A stretch of DNA of 44,432 bases from an uncultured Alphaproteobacteria bacterium (GCA_934272785.1 CAKQSE010000009.1:1-44432), one strand, 5' to 3'. Shown: positions 31,761 through 38,917, counted from the first letter of the stretch. Notes: generated from the letters alone by a model not told the origin. A program made the numbers and translations.

Positions 31761-32628
31761 TTCTGGGTGGATATTTTTGGATAAATCGTCCGGCCTGTTC
31801 AGTCGCACCGCCGGCGGCCGCGTCGCACGTATGTTTGGTGTGCGGACCGTTGGGCATATTGGCACATTGGACCCAATGGCAACGGGCGTGCTGCCGATTG
31901 CGCTGGGTGCGGCGACAAAAATGATACCATTTATCGAAGAAATTGGCCCCAGTGACAAAGAATACCTGTTTTCAATGCAATTTGGTTTTGAAACAGACAC
32001 GTTGGATATCACGGGTCACGTCACGCGTCGCGATGATTTTGTGCCGGACGAAGATGCGGTGTTGGCGGCACTGCCCAGGTTTATTGGAAAAATTTCCCAA
32101 ACGCCCCCGGCGTTCAGTGCGGTGCACGTATCGGGCCGGCGCGCATATGAATTGGCGCGTATGGGTCACGATGTTACGCCCGCCGCGCGAACGGTTGAAA
32201 TTTTCGCGCTGGAATTTATGGGACGGCACGGTGCGTCGTGGCAATTTCGCACGGTATGCAGTCGCGGAACATACGTCCGCGCACTGGCGCGGGATATTGC
32301 GGCGGCGACCGGTGCCATTGCCACGGTTGATATGATACGTCGCACGCGGTCGGGCGCGTTCACGTTAAAAAATGCGGTAAAACTTGATTTTCTGGAAAAT
32401 CTGGTCAATAATGGCGTTGATTTCAGAAAATATCTGAATCCTGTGGATTTTGGACTGGGGGACATTCCGGTTCTGAATCTGGATGATAAATCGGCCACGC
32501 TGTATCGCAATGGTGGGTTTATCGAAACGGGTGGGACCGATGGTCTGCGCCGTGTGTATTCTGGTGACGCGTTCATTGGGATTGGTGCGGTTGTGGCCGG
32601 CGTGTTGCGCCCAAAGCGAACAATTTAA
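31753..32628 (+). CDS. truB: tRNA pseudouridine-55 synthase TruB, GTG start
   Basis: Forms pseudouridine at position 55 of the tRNA T-loop. The protein begins at GTG with DNSGWIFLDKSSGLFSRT. The catalytic Asp is in VGHIGTLDPMATGVLPIALG. Later KEYLFSMQFGFETDTLDITG, TPPAFSAVHVSGRRAYELAR, and CSRGTYVRALARDIA. 291 residues is normal. GTG at 31753 fits the family N-terminus and follows AGGG; an ATG far upstream in frame is rejected because it lies within the previous gene. rpsO follows after 18 nt. Confidence 0.95.
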   Translation: MDNSGWIFLDKSSGLFSRTAGGRVARMFGVRTVGHIGTLDPMATGVLPIALGAATKMIPFIEEIGPSDKEYLFSMQFGFETDTLDITGHVTRRDDFVPDEDAVLAALPRFIGKISQTPPAFSAVHVSGRRAYELARMGHDVTPAARTVEIFALEFMGRHGASWQFRTVCSRGTYVRALARDIAAATGAIATVDMIRRTRSGAFTLKNAVKLDFLENLVNNGVDFRKYLNPVDFGLGDIPVLNLDDKSATLYRNGGFIETGGTDGLRRVYSGDAFIGIGAVVAGVLRPKRTI

Positions 32629-32646
32629 AATACAAAGGAAAATGTA

Positions 32647-32919
32647 ATGTCCATTACAAAAGAAAAAAAGTCTGAACTGATAAACGCATTTAAAACAACA
32701 GAAAAAGATAACGGTGGTTCGGCCGCGTCCCAGGTTGCTGTTTTAACAGAACGCATCCGTAATTTGACCGAACATATGAAGGCTAATCACAAGGACCAGC
32801 ATTCAAAACGCGGTCTGTTGTTGATGGTAAATCGCCGCAAGAAACTGTTGGCGTATATCAAAAAGAACAACGTTTCTGAATACGAAGAACTGATTAAAAA
32901 ATTGGGTCTGCGTAAATAA
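32647..32919 (+). CDS. rpsO: 30S ribosomal protein S15
   Basis: Primary-binding protein of the 30S platform. The pattern ELINAF...DNGGSAASQVAVLTERIRNLTEHMKANHKDQHSKRGLLLMVNRRKKLLAYIKKN is diagnostic. 90 residues is normal for S15. Ribosome site AAAGGAA precedes ATG. It ends at a strong terminator. In the common rpsO-pnp order pnp follows directly; here a kinase-like gene intervenes. Confidence 0.97.
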   Translation: MSITKEKKSELINAFKTTEKDNGGSAASQVAVLTERIRNLTEHMKANHKDQHSKRGLLLMVNRRKKLLAYIKKNNVSEYEELIKKLGLRK

Positions 32920-32924
32920 TAAAT

Positions 32925-32945
32925 CCGGGCATTGCCCGGTTTTTT
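32925..32945 (+). terminator. rpsO terminator
   Basis: CCGGGC-ATT-GCCCGG followed by TTTTTTATT, 5 nt after the stop. Confidence 0.9.
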
Positions 32946-33004
32946 ATTGCTTTTTTATTATATTCATAGGAATATGTTCAAAACAAAAACATATGGTGGA
33001 AAAT

Positions 33005-33751
33005 ATGTCTGTGAAATCGTTTGCGACAAATTTGTTATGCGCGTTTATCCCCAGCAAGTCTGTGCGGCACCGTGTTCGTGTGCGTGCGCACTTTGATATT
33101 AAATCATATATTGATTTTGCGGTGCGTGACGCGGGATTGCATAGTCCAACTGTTCGCACATACCAGGGACACAACGGCATGAAAAAGATAATTGTCGTTT
33201 TGAACAATACGGTCGCGTATAAATTCCCATTGGTTGCCGCCCGCGCAGACAGCCCGCGCCGCGAAAAAATGTTCGCAGATGCATTTCGGAACGTGTCGCC
33301 GGTGCGTTTGCCAAAAATGGAACTGTTGCAATTTCGTGGAATGGATGTGCTGAAATACGAATTCATCACGGGTGAAACATTGGGAACAATGCGCCCGCGC
33401 GACGTTCGCCGCCACGCGGATAAAATCGCAACCCAACTGGCGGCATTTATTTACCAGATTGGCATATCTGACCCGGCGGAATTAAAATCATTGCGCCCCC
33501 GTGGCGCACGGCCTGGATTTATGCGTGGGTGGTATCACGGGGACATCGGCGGCAATTTTATTGTGAATCCAGAAACGGGCGATATTGTTGCATTTATTGA
33601 CTGGGAAACGGCGGGATTTTGCGATTGGACAAATGACATAATGGCGGCATATCGATTTATGTCAAAGCGTGGATTTGGTGACGTAATGATGCGGACGGTT
33701 GTGGAATACGGTCGTCTGTATGCGGCGGGGCGCACTAAAAAAGGTGCATGA
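33005..33751 (+). CDS. Aminoglycoside/choline-kinase-like phosphotransferase
   Basis: Protein-kinase-fold small-molecule phosphotransferase (APH/choline kinase superfamily); the substrate cannot be inferred. Visible catalytic features: Lys73 in TVAYKFPL (beta-3 lysine), a possible helix-C Glu in RREKMF, hinge YEFITGETL (118-126), the catalytic loop HGDIGGN (His178, Asp180, Asn184), and the metal-binding DWE (199-201) in FIDWETAGFCDW. 248 residues. GTGGA upstream of ATG 33005 favours this start over an ATG four codons earlier. It sits between rpsO and pnp, an unusual place. A lipopolysaccharide/heptose-type kinase role is possible but unsupported. Confidence 0.8.
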   Translation: MSVKSFATNLLCAFIPSKSVRHRVRVRAHFDIKSYIDFAVRDAGLHSPTVRTYQGHNGMKKIIVVLNNTVAYKFPLVAARADSPRREKMFADAFRNVSPVRLPKMELLQFRGMDVLKYEFITGETLGTMRPRDVRRHADKIATQLAAFIYQIGISDPAELKSLRPRGARPGFMRGWYHGDIGGNFIVNPETGDIVAFIDWETAGFCDWTNDIMAAYRFMSKRGFGDVMMRTVVEYGRLYAAGRTKKGA

Positions 33752-33756
33752 ATTTA

Positions 33757-33785
33757 TTTGCATCGGCCTAAATACCCGTTATAAT
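33757..33785 (+). promoter_or_regulatory. pnp promoter
   Basis: Perfect -10 TATAAT (33780-33785) with -35 TTTGCA (33757-33762) 17 nt upstream. The predicted start near 33792 gives a ~100-nt leader holding a long hairpin. Confidence 0.55.
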
Positions 33786-33800
33786 TAGACAGTGCGAGGG

Positions 33801-33852
33801 GAAAATTATTCATTTTTGTGCTTTTGCCAGAGTGCAAAAACGAATGATTTTT
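33801..33852 (+). promoter_or_regulatory. Long leader hairpin of pnp (RNase III-type site candidate)
   Basis: Arms 33801-33821 and 33832-33852 form an about 20-bp stem with one A-C mismatch, a few G-U pairs and a 10-nt loop (TTTTGCCAGA). In enteric bacteria a double-stranded pnp leader is cut by RNase III and then degraded by PNPase, giving autoregulation. The position and form here fit that scheme. Confidence 0.6.
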
Positions 33853-33890
33853 CTTCGCATTAAACAAAAACATAAAATGGAGAAAAAATA

Positions 33891-36059
33891 ATGTTGTTTG
33901 GTTTATTTGATAAAGGTGAAAAGACGCATTTGAATAATCCTGTGGTGGTCGAGGTACCATACGGTGACGAAGTGTTGCGTCTGGAAACAGGCCGTATGGC
34001 CAAGCAGGCCAACGGTGCCGTTTTGGCAACAATGGGTGGCACAATGGTTTTGGCAACTGTCTGTGCGGAAAAGACCGCGGTCGAAGGCCAAGATTTCTTT
34101 CCACTGACCGTTGATTACCAGGAAAAATTTGCATCTGCCGGTCGTATTCCGGGTTCGCGTGACAGACGCGAGGGCAAGGCATCAACCGCCGAAACACTGA
34201 TTGCGCGTTTGATTGATCGCCCAATTCGTCCGTTGTTCCCAGAAACGTTCAAGAACAAGGTCCAGATTATCGCACAAACATTTTCGTATGATAAAAAGAA
34301 CCAGCCGGACATCTTGGCGATGATTGCGTCGTCTGCGGCGTTGGCATTGTCGGGCGTTCCGTTTGCGGGTCCAATTGGTGCGGCGCGTGTCGGATATATG
34401 GATGGCAAATATATCTTGAATCCGTCTAAAAAAGTTACCGAAGATTCTGAAATGGATTTGGTCGTTGCGGCAACCAAAGACGGCGTTCTGATGGTTGAAT
34501 CAGAAATTGGCGAATTGGACGAAAAGACAACACTGGGTGCGGTGAAATTTGGTTTCGATGCGCAACAGGTTGTTATCCAGGCAATCAACGAATTGACCGA
34601 AAAATGCGGCAAAGAGCGTTGGGCAACACCTGAAAAGTCCGCAGAATACATCGCAATGGAATCGGATTTCGAACGCTTTGCGGGCGACATTGAAAGCGCG
34701 TTGCAGATAAAGGAAAAACTGGTTCGTTTGGACACGTTGGCGAATATTCACGCCGCGGCCAAGGCGCGTATCCCGGAATTGTTCCCAGATACCACAACCG
34801 CAACATCCACACTGGAATCGTTTGCCGATGAAATCGTTGAAAACATTACGGCACGTATTATGCGCGGCAACATCTTGGCGGGCAAACCACGTATTGATGG
34901 TCGTGATACGAAAACCGTGCGTCCGATTGAAATTGAATTGGGCGTATTGCCACGCGCACATGGTTCGGCCCTGTTCACACGCGGCGAAACCCAGGCATTG
35001 GTGTCGTTGACACTGGGTGGCGGTAAAGACGCGTTGCCACTGGAATCATTGGATGGTGCCGAAGAACGCGACTTTATCCTGAACTATAATTTCCCAGGCT
35101 ATTCTGTGGGCGAGGCCAAGGGTCTGAAATCCCCGGGGCGTCGTGAATTGGGTCACGGTAATTTGGCATGGCGTGCGTTGCACCCAATGGTGCCAAGTCG
35201 TGAAAAATTCGACTATGTAATCCGCGTTGTGTCTGATATTTTGGAATCCAACGGTTCATCGTCAATGGCGACAACATGTGGCGCAACATTGGCAATGATG
35301 GACGGCGGTGTTCCATTGACACGTCCGGTTGCAGGTATCGCCATGGGCTTGATTAAAGAGGGCGACGATTACGCAATCTTGACCGATATTTTGGGTGACG
35401 AAGATCACTTGGGCGACATGGATTTCAAGGTAACCGGGACCGACCAGGGTATTACCGCGTTACAGATGGATATTAAAATCACATCTATCACATTTGAAAT
35501 CATGGAAAAGGCATTGGCCCAGGCAAAAGATGGCCGTATGCACATCTTGGGCAAAATTGAAAAGGCAATCAAGGCCCCACGTGACCATGTGTCTGAATAC
35601 GCGCCCCAGGCATACACCATGAAAATCAACCCGGACAAGGTTCGTGATGTTATTGGCAAGGGCGGCAGTGTTATCCAGGCGTTGACCCGTGAAACCAATA
35701 CCCAGATTGACCTGGCCGATGACGGCACAATCAAAATCATGGCAACGTCCAAGGACGATGCGGACAACGCAATCGCCCGTATCAAGGATATTGTGGCCGA
35801 GCCCGAAGTTGGCATGATTTATGCCGGTACCGTATCGGGCGTCAAAGATTTCGGTCTGTTCGTGAAAATCTTGAACGGATTTGAATCGATGGTCCACATT
35901 TCTGAAATCACCGGCGAACGTATTGCCAAGATTGAAGACACCAAGATTCACGAAGGGGACAAGGTTTATGTCCGCTATCTGGGTGCCGACAAACGTGGCA
36001 AAACACGTATGTCCATGGTCGGTATTGACCAGAAAACCGGTCGTGAAATCGCAGACTAA
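33891..36059 (+). CDS. pnp: Polyribonucleotide nucleotidyltransferase (PNPase)
   Basis: Phosphorolytic 3'-to-5' exoribonuclease, core of the RNA degradosome. The first RNase PH domain begins LRLETGRMAKQANGAVLATMGGTMVLATV and includes FFPLTVDYQEK and IPGSRDRREGKASTAETLIARLIDRPIRPLFP. The second RNase PH domain has RSDG-like IDGRDTKTVRPIEIE and ETQALVSLTLG. The KH domain is in KVRDVIGKGGSVIQALTRETNTQIDLADDG, and the S1 domain is VGMIYAGTVSGVKDFGLFVKI. 722 residues is normal. GGAGA is the ribosome site. It ends at a terminator before ybaB. Confidence 0.97.
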   Translation: MLFGLFDKGEKTHLNNPVVVEVPYGDEVLRLETGRMAKQANGAVLATMGGTMVLATVCAEKTAVEGQDFFPLTVDYQEKFASAGRIPGSRDRREGKASTAETLIARLIDRPIRPLFPETFKNKVQIIAQTFSYDKKNQPDILAMIASSAALALSGVPFAGPIGAARVGYMDGKYILNPSKKVTEDSEMDLVVAATKDGVLMVESEIGELDEKTTLGAVKFGFDAQQVVIQAINELTEKCGKERWATPEKSAEYIAMESDFERFAGDIESALQIKEKLVRLDTLANIHAAAKARIPELFPDTTTATSTLESFADEIVENITARIMRGNILAGKPRIDGRDTKTVRPIEIELGVLPRAHGSALFTRGETQALVSLTLGGGKDALPLESLDGAEERDFILNYNFPGYSVGEAKGLKSPGRRELGHGNLAWRALHPMVPSREKFDYVIRVVSDILESNGSSSMATTCGATLAMMDGGVPLTRPVAGIAMGLIKEGDDYAILTDILGDEDHLGDMDFKVTGTDQGITALQMDIKITSITFEIMEKALAQAKDGRMHILGKIEKAIKAPRDHVSEYAPQAYTMKINPDKVRDVIGKGGSVIQALTRETNTQIDLADDGTIKIMATSKDDADNAIARIKDIVAEPEVGMIYAGTVSGVKDFGLFVKILNGFESMVHISEITGERIAKIEDTKIHEGDKVYVRYLGADKRGKTRMSMVGIDQKTGREIAD

Positions 36060-36072
36060 GTAAAAATGGGTT

Positions 36073-36101
36073 ATGCGCCCCGTCTGGGGCGCATATTTTA
36101 T
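36073..36101 (+). terminator. pnp terminator
   Basis: ATGCGCCCC-GTCT-GGGGCGCAT followed by ATTTTATT, 13 nt after the pnp stop and just ahead of ybaB. Confidence 0.8.
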
Positions 36102-36118
36102 TGTATGGGGGTCCTCTT

Positions 36119-36415
36119 ATGGATATGGAAAGTTTAATGGCCCAGGCCGCCGAATTACAGAACAAGGTGTCCGCGGCCCAGGAAAAATTGGCATCAATGC
36201 ACGTGTCTGGGATTGCAGATGACGGTGCGTGTGTCATAACAATGTCGGGTAAATACGATTTGGTGGGATTGACCCTGCGTCCAGACGTGTTGGCGCGCGG
36301 TGCGGACGCGGTTGCAGCATTGGTTTCGGCGGCGTATAACGATGCCAAGGCCAAGGCAGACGCACTGATTGACGACGTTATGGGCACGGCGACCGCCGGT
36401 ATCCCGATGCCGTAA
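36119..36415 (+). CDS. ybaB: Nucleoid-associated protein, YbaB/EbfC family
   Basis: Small DNA-binding protein of the YbaB/EbfC family. MDMESLMAQAAELQNKVSAAQEKLASMHVSGIADDGACVITMSGKYDLVGLTLRPDVL follows the family layout (helix with MKQAQxMQxKM..., then G-x-V/I-TxxGxxxxxxxxIDP). 98 residues from ATG 36119, preceded by GGGGG; a TTG six codons earlier is less likely. dnaX and recR, the usual partners, are absent. Confidence 0.88.
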   Translation: MDMESLMAQAAELQNKVSAAQEKLASMHVSGIADDGACVITMSGKYDLVGLTLRPDVLARGADAVAALVSAAYNDAKAKADALIDDVMGTATAGIPMP

Positions 36416-36427
36416 TGAATAAAAAAC

Positions 36428-36456
36428 TGGACAAACGGTAAAAAATCAATTATGAT
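36428..36456 (+). promoter_or_regulatory. tRNA-Val(TAC) promoter
   Basis: -35 TGGACA (36428-36433), 17-nt spacer, -10 TATGAT (36451-36456), ending 11 nt before the mature tRNA. Confidence 0.5.
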
Positions 36457-36467
36457 TTGCCGGCTTT

Positions 36468-36544
36468 GGATGTTTAGCTCAGTTGATTAGAGCATCTCGT
36501 TTACACCGAGAGGGTCGGGGGTTTGAGTCCCTCAACATCCACCA
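36468..36544 (+). tRNA. tRNA-Val (anticodon TAC) with altered D-loop/T-loop contact
   Basis: 77-nt cloverleaf: acceptor GGATGTT/AACATCC, anticodon stem TCTCG/CGAGA with loop TTTACAC (anticodon TAC), CCA encoded. The D-loop reads AGTTGATTAGA, where the other tRNAs in the window have GG, giving A at position 19. The T-loop reads TTTGAGT instead of TTCGANT, giving U at position 56. The two changes would exchange the G19-C56 tertiary pair for A19-U56. Confidence 0.94.
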
Positions 36545-36551
36545 AAAATTC

Positions 36552-36580
36552 AACCGCCATATCTATGGCGGTTTAATTTT
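36552..36580 (+). terminator. tRNA-Val(TAC) terminator
   Basis: AACCGCCAT-ATCT-ATGGCGGTT followed by TAATTTTTGG, 7 nt after the tRNA. Confidence 0.75.
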
Positions 36581-36628
36581 TGGCCTGGTGTTGCGGACGC
36601 AAATCACCGTAACGGGGGGTGAACCGCA

Positions 36629-36936
36629 GTGACAGAGTGATAATGTTTCAAAATAAGAAACAATACTTCTCTCTTGTCATTCCTGCGCAGGCAGGAATAG
36701 GGTCTTTAAAATTACTCCAACTCACGGTTGTATAATATTCAGCAAAAACAGCATGATAAAATAAAATCGCAAAATTCTGTTGTTGGCTCGCATTCGCTCG
36801 CACTGCATAGTCCCTATTCCTGCCTGCGCAGGAATGACAAGTTTTTAAGTTTTTTATTCTTAAACTATATCACTATATCACTATATCACTTTATCACTAT
36901 GTCACTTACTCACTCTTTCATTGCTCTCTGCTCTCT
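36629..36936. repeat. Modular inverted-repeat element R6 (type C core)
   Basis: Fills most of the gene-free stretch 36545-37001. The outer arms GTGACAGAGTGATAA (36629-36643) and TTATCACTATGTCAC (36891-36905) match at 14 of 15. A perfect 30-bp inverted repeat (36673-36702 and 36812-36841; begins CTTGTCATTCCTGCGCAGGC) encloses 109 nt including GCTCGCATTCGCTCGC, a module also found in R1 and R2. Six 8-bp tandem units run 36866-36913 (TATATCAC three times, then TTTATCAC, TATGTCAC, TTACTCAC). The right end is the family terminal repeat CATTGCTCTCTGCTCTCT (36919-36936); the matching left terminal repeat is missing. Confidence 0.8.
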
Positions 36937-36948
36937 ATTTTTACGTTC

Positions 36949-36976
36949 TTGCGTGTGGGATTTTTTATGCTACAAT
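36949..36976 (+). promoter_or_regulatory. Promoter of the OmpA-type lipoprotein gene
   Basis: -35 TTGCGT (36949-36954), 16-nt spacer, -10 TACAAT (36971-36976); it starts 13 nt after the R6 right end. Confidence 0.5.
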
Positions 36977-37001
36977 GTTCCCCGAACAAGGAGAAAGCAT
37001 A

Positions 37002-37649
37002 ATGAAGAAATTTACAATTTTTGCCGCCATGGCGGCGATTTTGGCGGGGTGCACCACCACTAACCCCTACACGGGCGAGGCCCAAACATCCAAGGCCGTA
37101 TGGGGCACCGCAATTGGTGCGGCAACGGGTGCGGCAACCGGCGCATTGGTATCTGGCAACCGTGGCAAGGGCGCGTTGGTCGGCGGCCTGGCAGGCGCGG
37201 CCGTTGGTGGCGGCGTTGGGTACTATCTGGACGTGCAAGAGGCTGAATTGCGTCAAGAATTGGCGTCAACCGGTGTCAGCGTCGTCCGCAATGGCGACAG
37301 CATTCGTCTGATTATGCCGGGCAACATCACGTTCAAGACCGATTCTGCGGACATCAACGCCGGATTTTATGCAACATTGAATTCTGTGGCCAAGGTTTTG
37401 AATAAATACAGCAATTCAACCGTTATGGTTTCTGGATTTACCGACAGCACGGGCACCGCGGAATACAACCAGACTCTGTCGCGTAATCGTGCGAACGCGG
37501 TTGCGGCGTATCTGCAAGGCCAGGGCGTCAAGGCATCGCGGTTCGAGATTCTGGGTATGGGCTCGTCCAACCCAATCGCGTCAAATGCCGACGCGGCGGG
37601 CCGTCAACAGAACAGACGTGTTGAAATTAAAATCATTCCAAATAAATAA
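37002..37649 (+). CDS. OmpA-domain lipoprotein with glycine-zipper segment (YiaD-like)
   Basis: Outer-membrane lipoprotein predicted to bind peptidoglycan. The signal peptide ends in lipobox LAGC with Cys17. Residues about 34-75 form a glycine-zipper stretch (GTAIGAATGAATGALVSG, GALVGGLAGAAVGGGVGYYLD) as in YiaD and related proteins. The C-terminal OmpA domain includes ITFKTDSADINAGFYATL, VSGFTDSTGTAEYNQTLSRNRANAVAAYL, and NRRVEIKI. 215 residues. Ribosome site AAGGAG is 9-10 nt before the ATG. It stands alone between its promoter and terminator. It is a second envelope-peptidoglycan linker beside Pal. Confidence 0.9.
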   Translation: MKKFTIFAAMAAILAGCTTTNPYTGEAQTSKAVWGTAIGAATGAATGALVSGNRGKGALVGGLAGAAVGGGVGYYLDVQEAELRQELASTGVSVVRNGDSIRLIMPGNITFKTDSADINAGFYATLNSVAKVLNKYSNSTVMVSGFTDSTGTAEYNQTLSRNRANAVAAYLQGQGVKASRFEILGMGSSNPIASNADAAGRQQNRRVEIKIIPNK

Positions 37650-37650
37650 A

Positions 37651-37676
37651 AAAACGGGGCATTTGCCCCGTTTTTT
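37651..37676 (+). terminator. Terminator after the OmpA lipoprotein gene
   Basis: CGGGGC-ATTT-GCCCCG (37655-37670) with A-tract before and TTTTTT after. Confidence 0.88.
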
Positions 37677-37694
37677 ATGAAAACAAATTTCGTC

Positions 37695-37723
37695 TTTATT
37701 TTTCATAAATAATCAGGTATCAT
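37695..37723 (+). promoter_or_regulatory. Candidate promoter of the structured RNA
   Basis: -10 TATCAT (37718-37723) with a weak -35 TTTATT (37695-37700), spacer 17; predicted start near 37730. Confidence 0.35.
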
Positions 37724-37729
37724 CTAAGT

Positions 37730-37952
37730 GAATCTGCAAGGGATTGTAGGTTCGGGACTTAGAACATCCCCGCATCACACGGCGCAGGCGCGTCGTAATC
37801 CGTGTGCGGTGCATTTGCGCCGTTATTTTTACCCAGACCATTGGTCGGGGTTCCGTGTGATATACAACAGGTTTTACCAAAATCGCGCGGGGGCATTTGT
37901 GAGTGCTTGTTCTAAGGCCCCGACCGCCAATTTCCCTTGGCGGTTTATTTTT
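37730..37952 (+). ncRNA. Large structured RNA candidate upstream of a glycosyltransferase
   Basis: Seen stems: closing stem TCGGG (37752-37756) with CCCGA (37919-37923) and CTTAGAACA (37758-37766) with TGTTCTAAG (37908-37916); CCCCGC (37768-37773) with GCGGGG (37887-37892); ATCACACGG (37774-37782) with CCGTGTGAT (37853-37861); GGCGCA/TGCGCC (37781-37821); and hairpin ACCC.GACC-ATT-GGTC.GGGT (37831-37851). Together they form an extended rod with 3'-side bulges. An intrinsic terminator follows (37923-37944 plus T-tract). No protein frame is convincing. It could be a 6S-like housekeeping RNA or a leader controlling the gene at 37975. Confidence 0.6.
37923..37952 (+). terminator. Terminator ending the structured RNA
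   Basis: ACCGCCAA-TTTCCC-TTGGCGGT followed by TTATTTTTG, 23 nt before the glycosyltransferase start. Confidence 0.75.
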
Positions 37953-37974
37953 GTCCAGAAAAAAGGGAAATATA

Positions 37975-38880
37975 ATGAAAATATCTGTGATAATACCGGC
38001 ATACAATTGCGAAAAATATATTGTTCAGGCACTGACAAACATACAAACCCAGGATTTTGACGCGTCAGAAATAGAAACAATAATTGTGTTGGATGGGTGT
38101 ACGGATAACACTGCTGAAATTACAAAGTGTTTTATCAAACAGCATCCGCGCATGAATATTCGCGTAATCACACATGATGTGAATATGGGGCCCGCCATAT
38201 CACGAAATGATGCAATTGCGGTTGCACGTGGTGATTATATCCATTTTATGGACGCAGATGATTGTATAAATACGTCATTTTATCACAGATTGTATGACGC
38301 GTGCACACGTTCCAACGCAGATGTTGCCGTTTCAGAATATGTAAATGAACGGTATCCAGAAAACAGCATATTATTTGATACAGAATTAGTTTTGACACAC
38401 CCCCAGGACAAACTGGATATCACACATGTTGACATGCATGGATATTCGTGGCGTTATTTGATATCTCGTAAATTTTGGCTGAAAAACAAATTTAGTTTTC
38501 CGCGTGATATTAAATATTGCGAAGATATGTTGCCAATGACGCAAATGGTGATTATGGCGTCGCGGTTGGTATGCGTGCCAGGTGCGCGATATATTTATAA
38601 ATTCAGAAATGGGTCTATGTTGACCACAAAAAGCACAAAGTCGCAACGTGATTCTGATTGGCATCATGCAAAACGCGATGTTTTTTCATGTTTGACGCAA
38701 AATGATTTACAGCGTGGTGGTGATACTCTTTCGCGTGTGCGGTATAAATTATTTGGAATTTTACCGGTAATCATTGCGCGCGTAAATGCGGCACGAACAA
38801 CAGAAAAATATTACTTGTTTGGTATATTGCCAATATTAAAAGTGCGTGTAACCCAGGTATTGCGTCCATGGCGTGTGTGA
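37975..38880 (+). CDS. Family 2 glycosyltransferase
   Basis: Inverting GT-A glycosyltransferase, probably cytoplasmic, adding a sugar to an envelope glycan; donor and acceptor are unknown. N-terminal MKISVIIPAYNCEKYIVQAL, then IIVLDGCTDNTAEI, NMGPAISRNDAIAVARGDYIHFMDADD with the metal-binding DADD at residues 93-96, and the acceptor-side KYCEDMLPMTQ. 301 residues. The C-terminus has two copies of an LFGILPxxxxRV motif (YKLFGILPVIIARV, YLFGILPILKVRV), a small internal duplication. Ribosome site AAGGG precedes ATG 37975. A terminator lies directly upstream, so expression may depend on read-through. Confidence 0.88.
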   Translation: MKISVIIPAYNCEKYIVQALTNIQTQDFDASEIETIIVLDGCTDNTAEITKCFIKQHPRMNIRVITHDVNMGPAISRNDAIAVARGDYIHFMDADDCINTSFYHRLYDACTRSNADVAVSEYVNERYPENSILFDTELVLTHPQDKLDITHVDMHGYSWRYLISRKFWLKNKFSFPRDIKYCEDMLPMTQMVIMASRLVCVPGARYIYKFRNGSMLTTKSTKSQRDSDWHHAKRDVFSCLTQNDLQRGGDTLSRVRYKLFGILPVIIARVNAARTTEKYYLFGILPILKVRVTQVLRPWRV

Positions 38881-38889
38881 TTGTTTTTA

Positions 38890-38917
38890 TTGACTTTTTG
38901 TAAATCTGGGGTATGTT
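38890..38917 (+). promoter_or_regulatory. Promoter of the small membrane-protein gene
   Basis: -35 TTGACT (38890-38895), 16-nt spacer, -10 TATGTT (38912-38917). Confidence 0.45.

Noticed and set aside
36866..36913. Tandem 8-bp units considered as a CRISPR array
   Set aside because: Units are 8 bp with no spacers and no cas genes nearby; they belong to repeat element R6.
8581..36936. R1-R6 considered as IS elements or MITEs with target-site duplications
   Set aside because: No transposase frame and no convincing target duplication could be seen at any copy, so they are listed only as repeats.
37730..37952. Circularly permuted tmRNA
   Set aside because: No tag-coding sequence (ANDN...AA type) and no tRNA-like acceptor domain found; kept as an unassigned structured RNA.
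37728..38060. Plus-strand frame across the structured RNA and the glycosyltransferase start
   Set aside because: Composition follows RNA stems, and it overlaps the better-supported glycosyltransferase in another frame.
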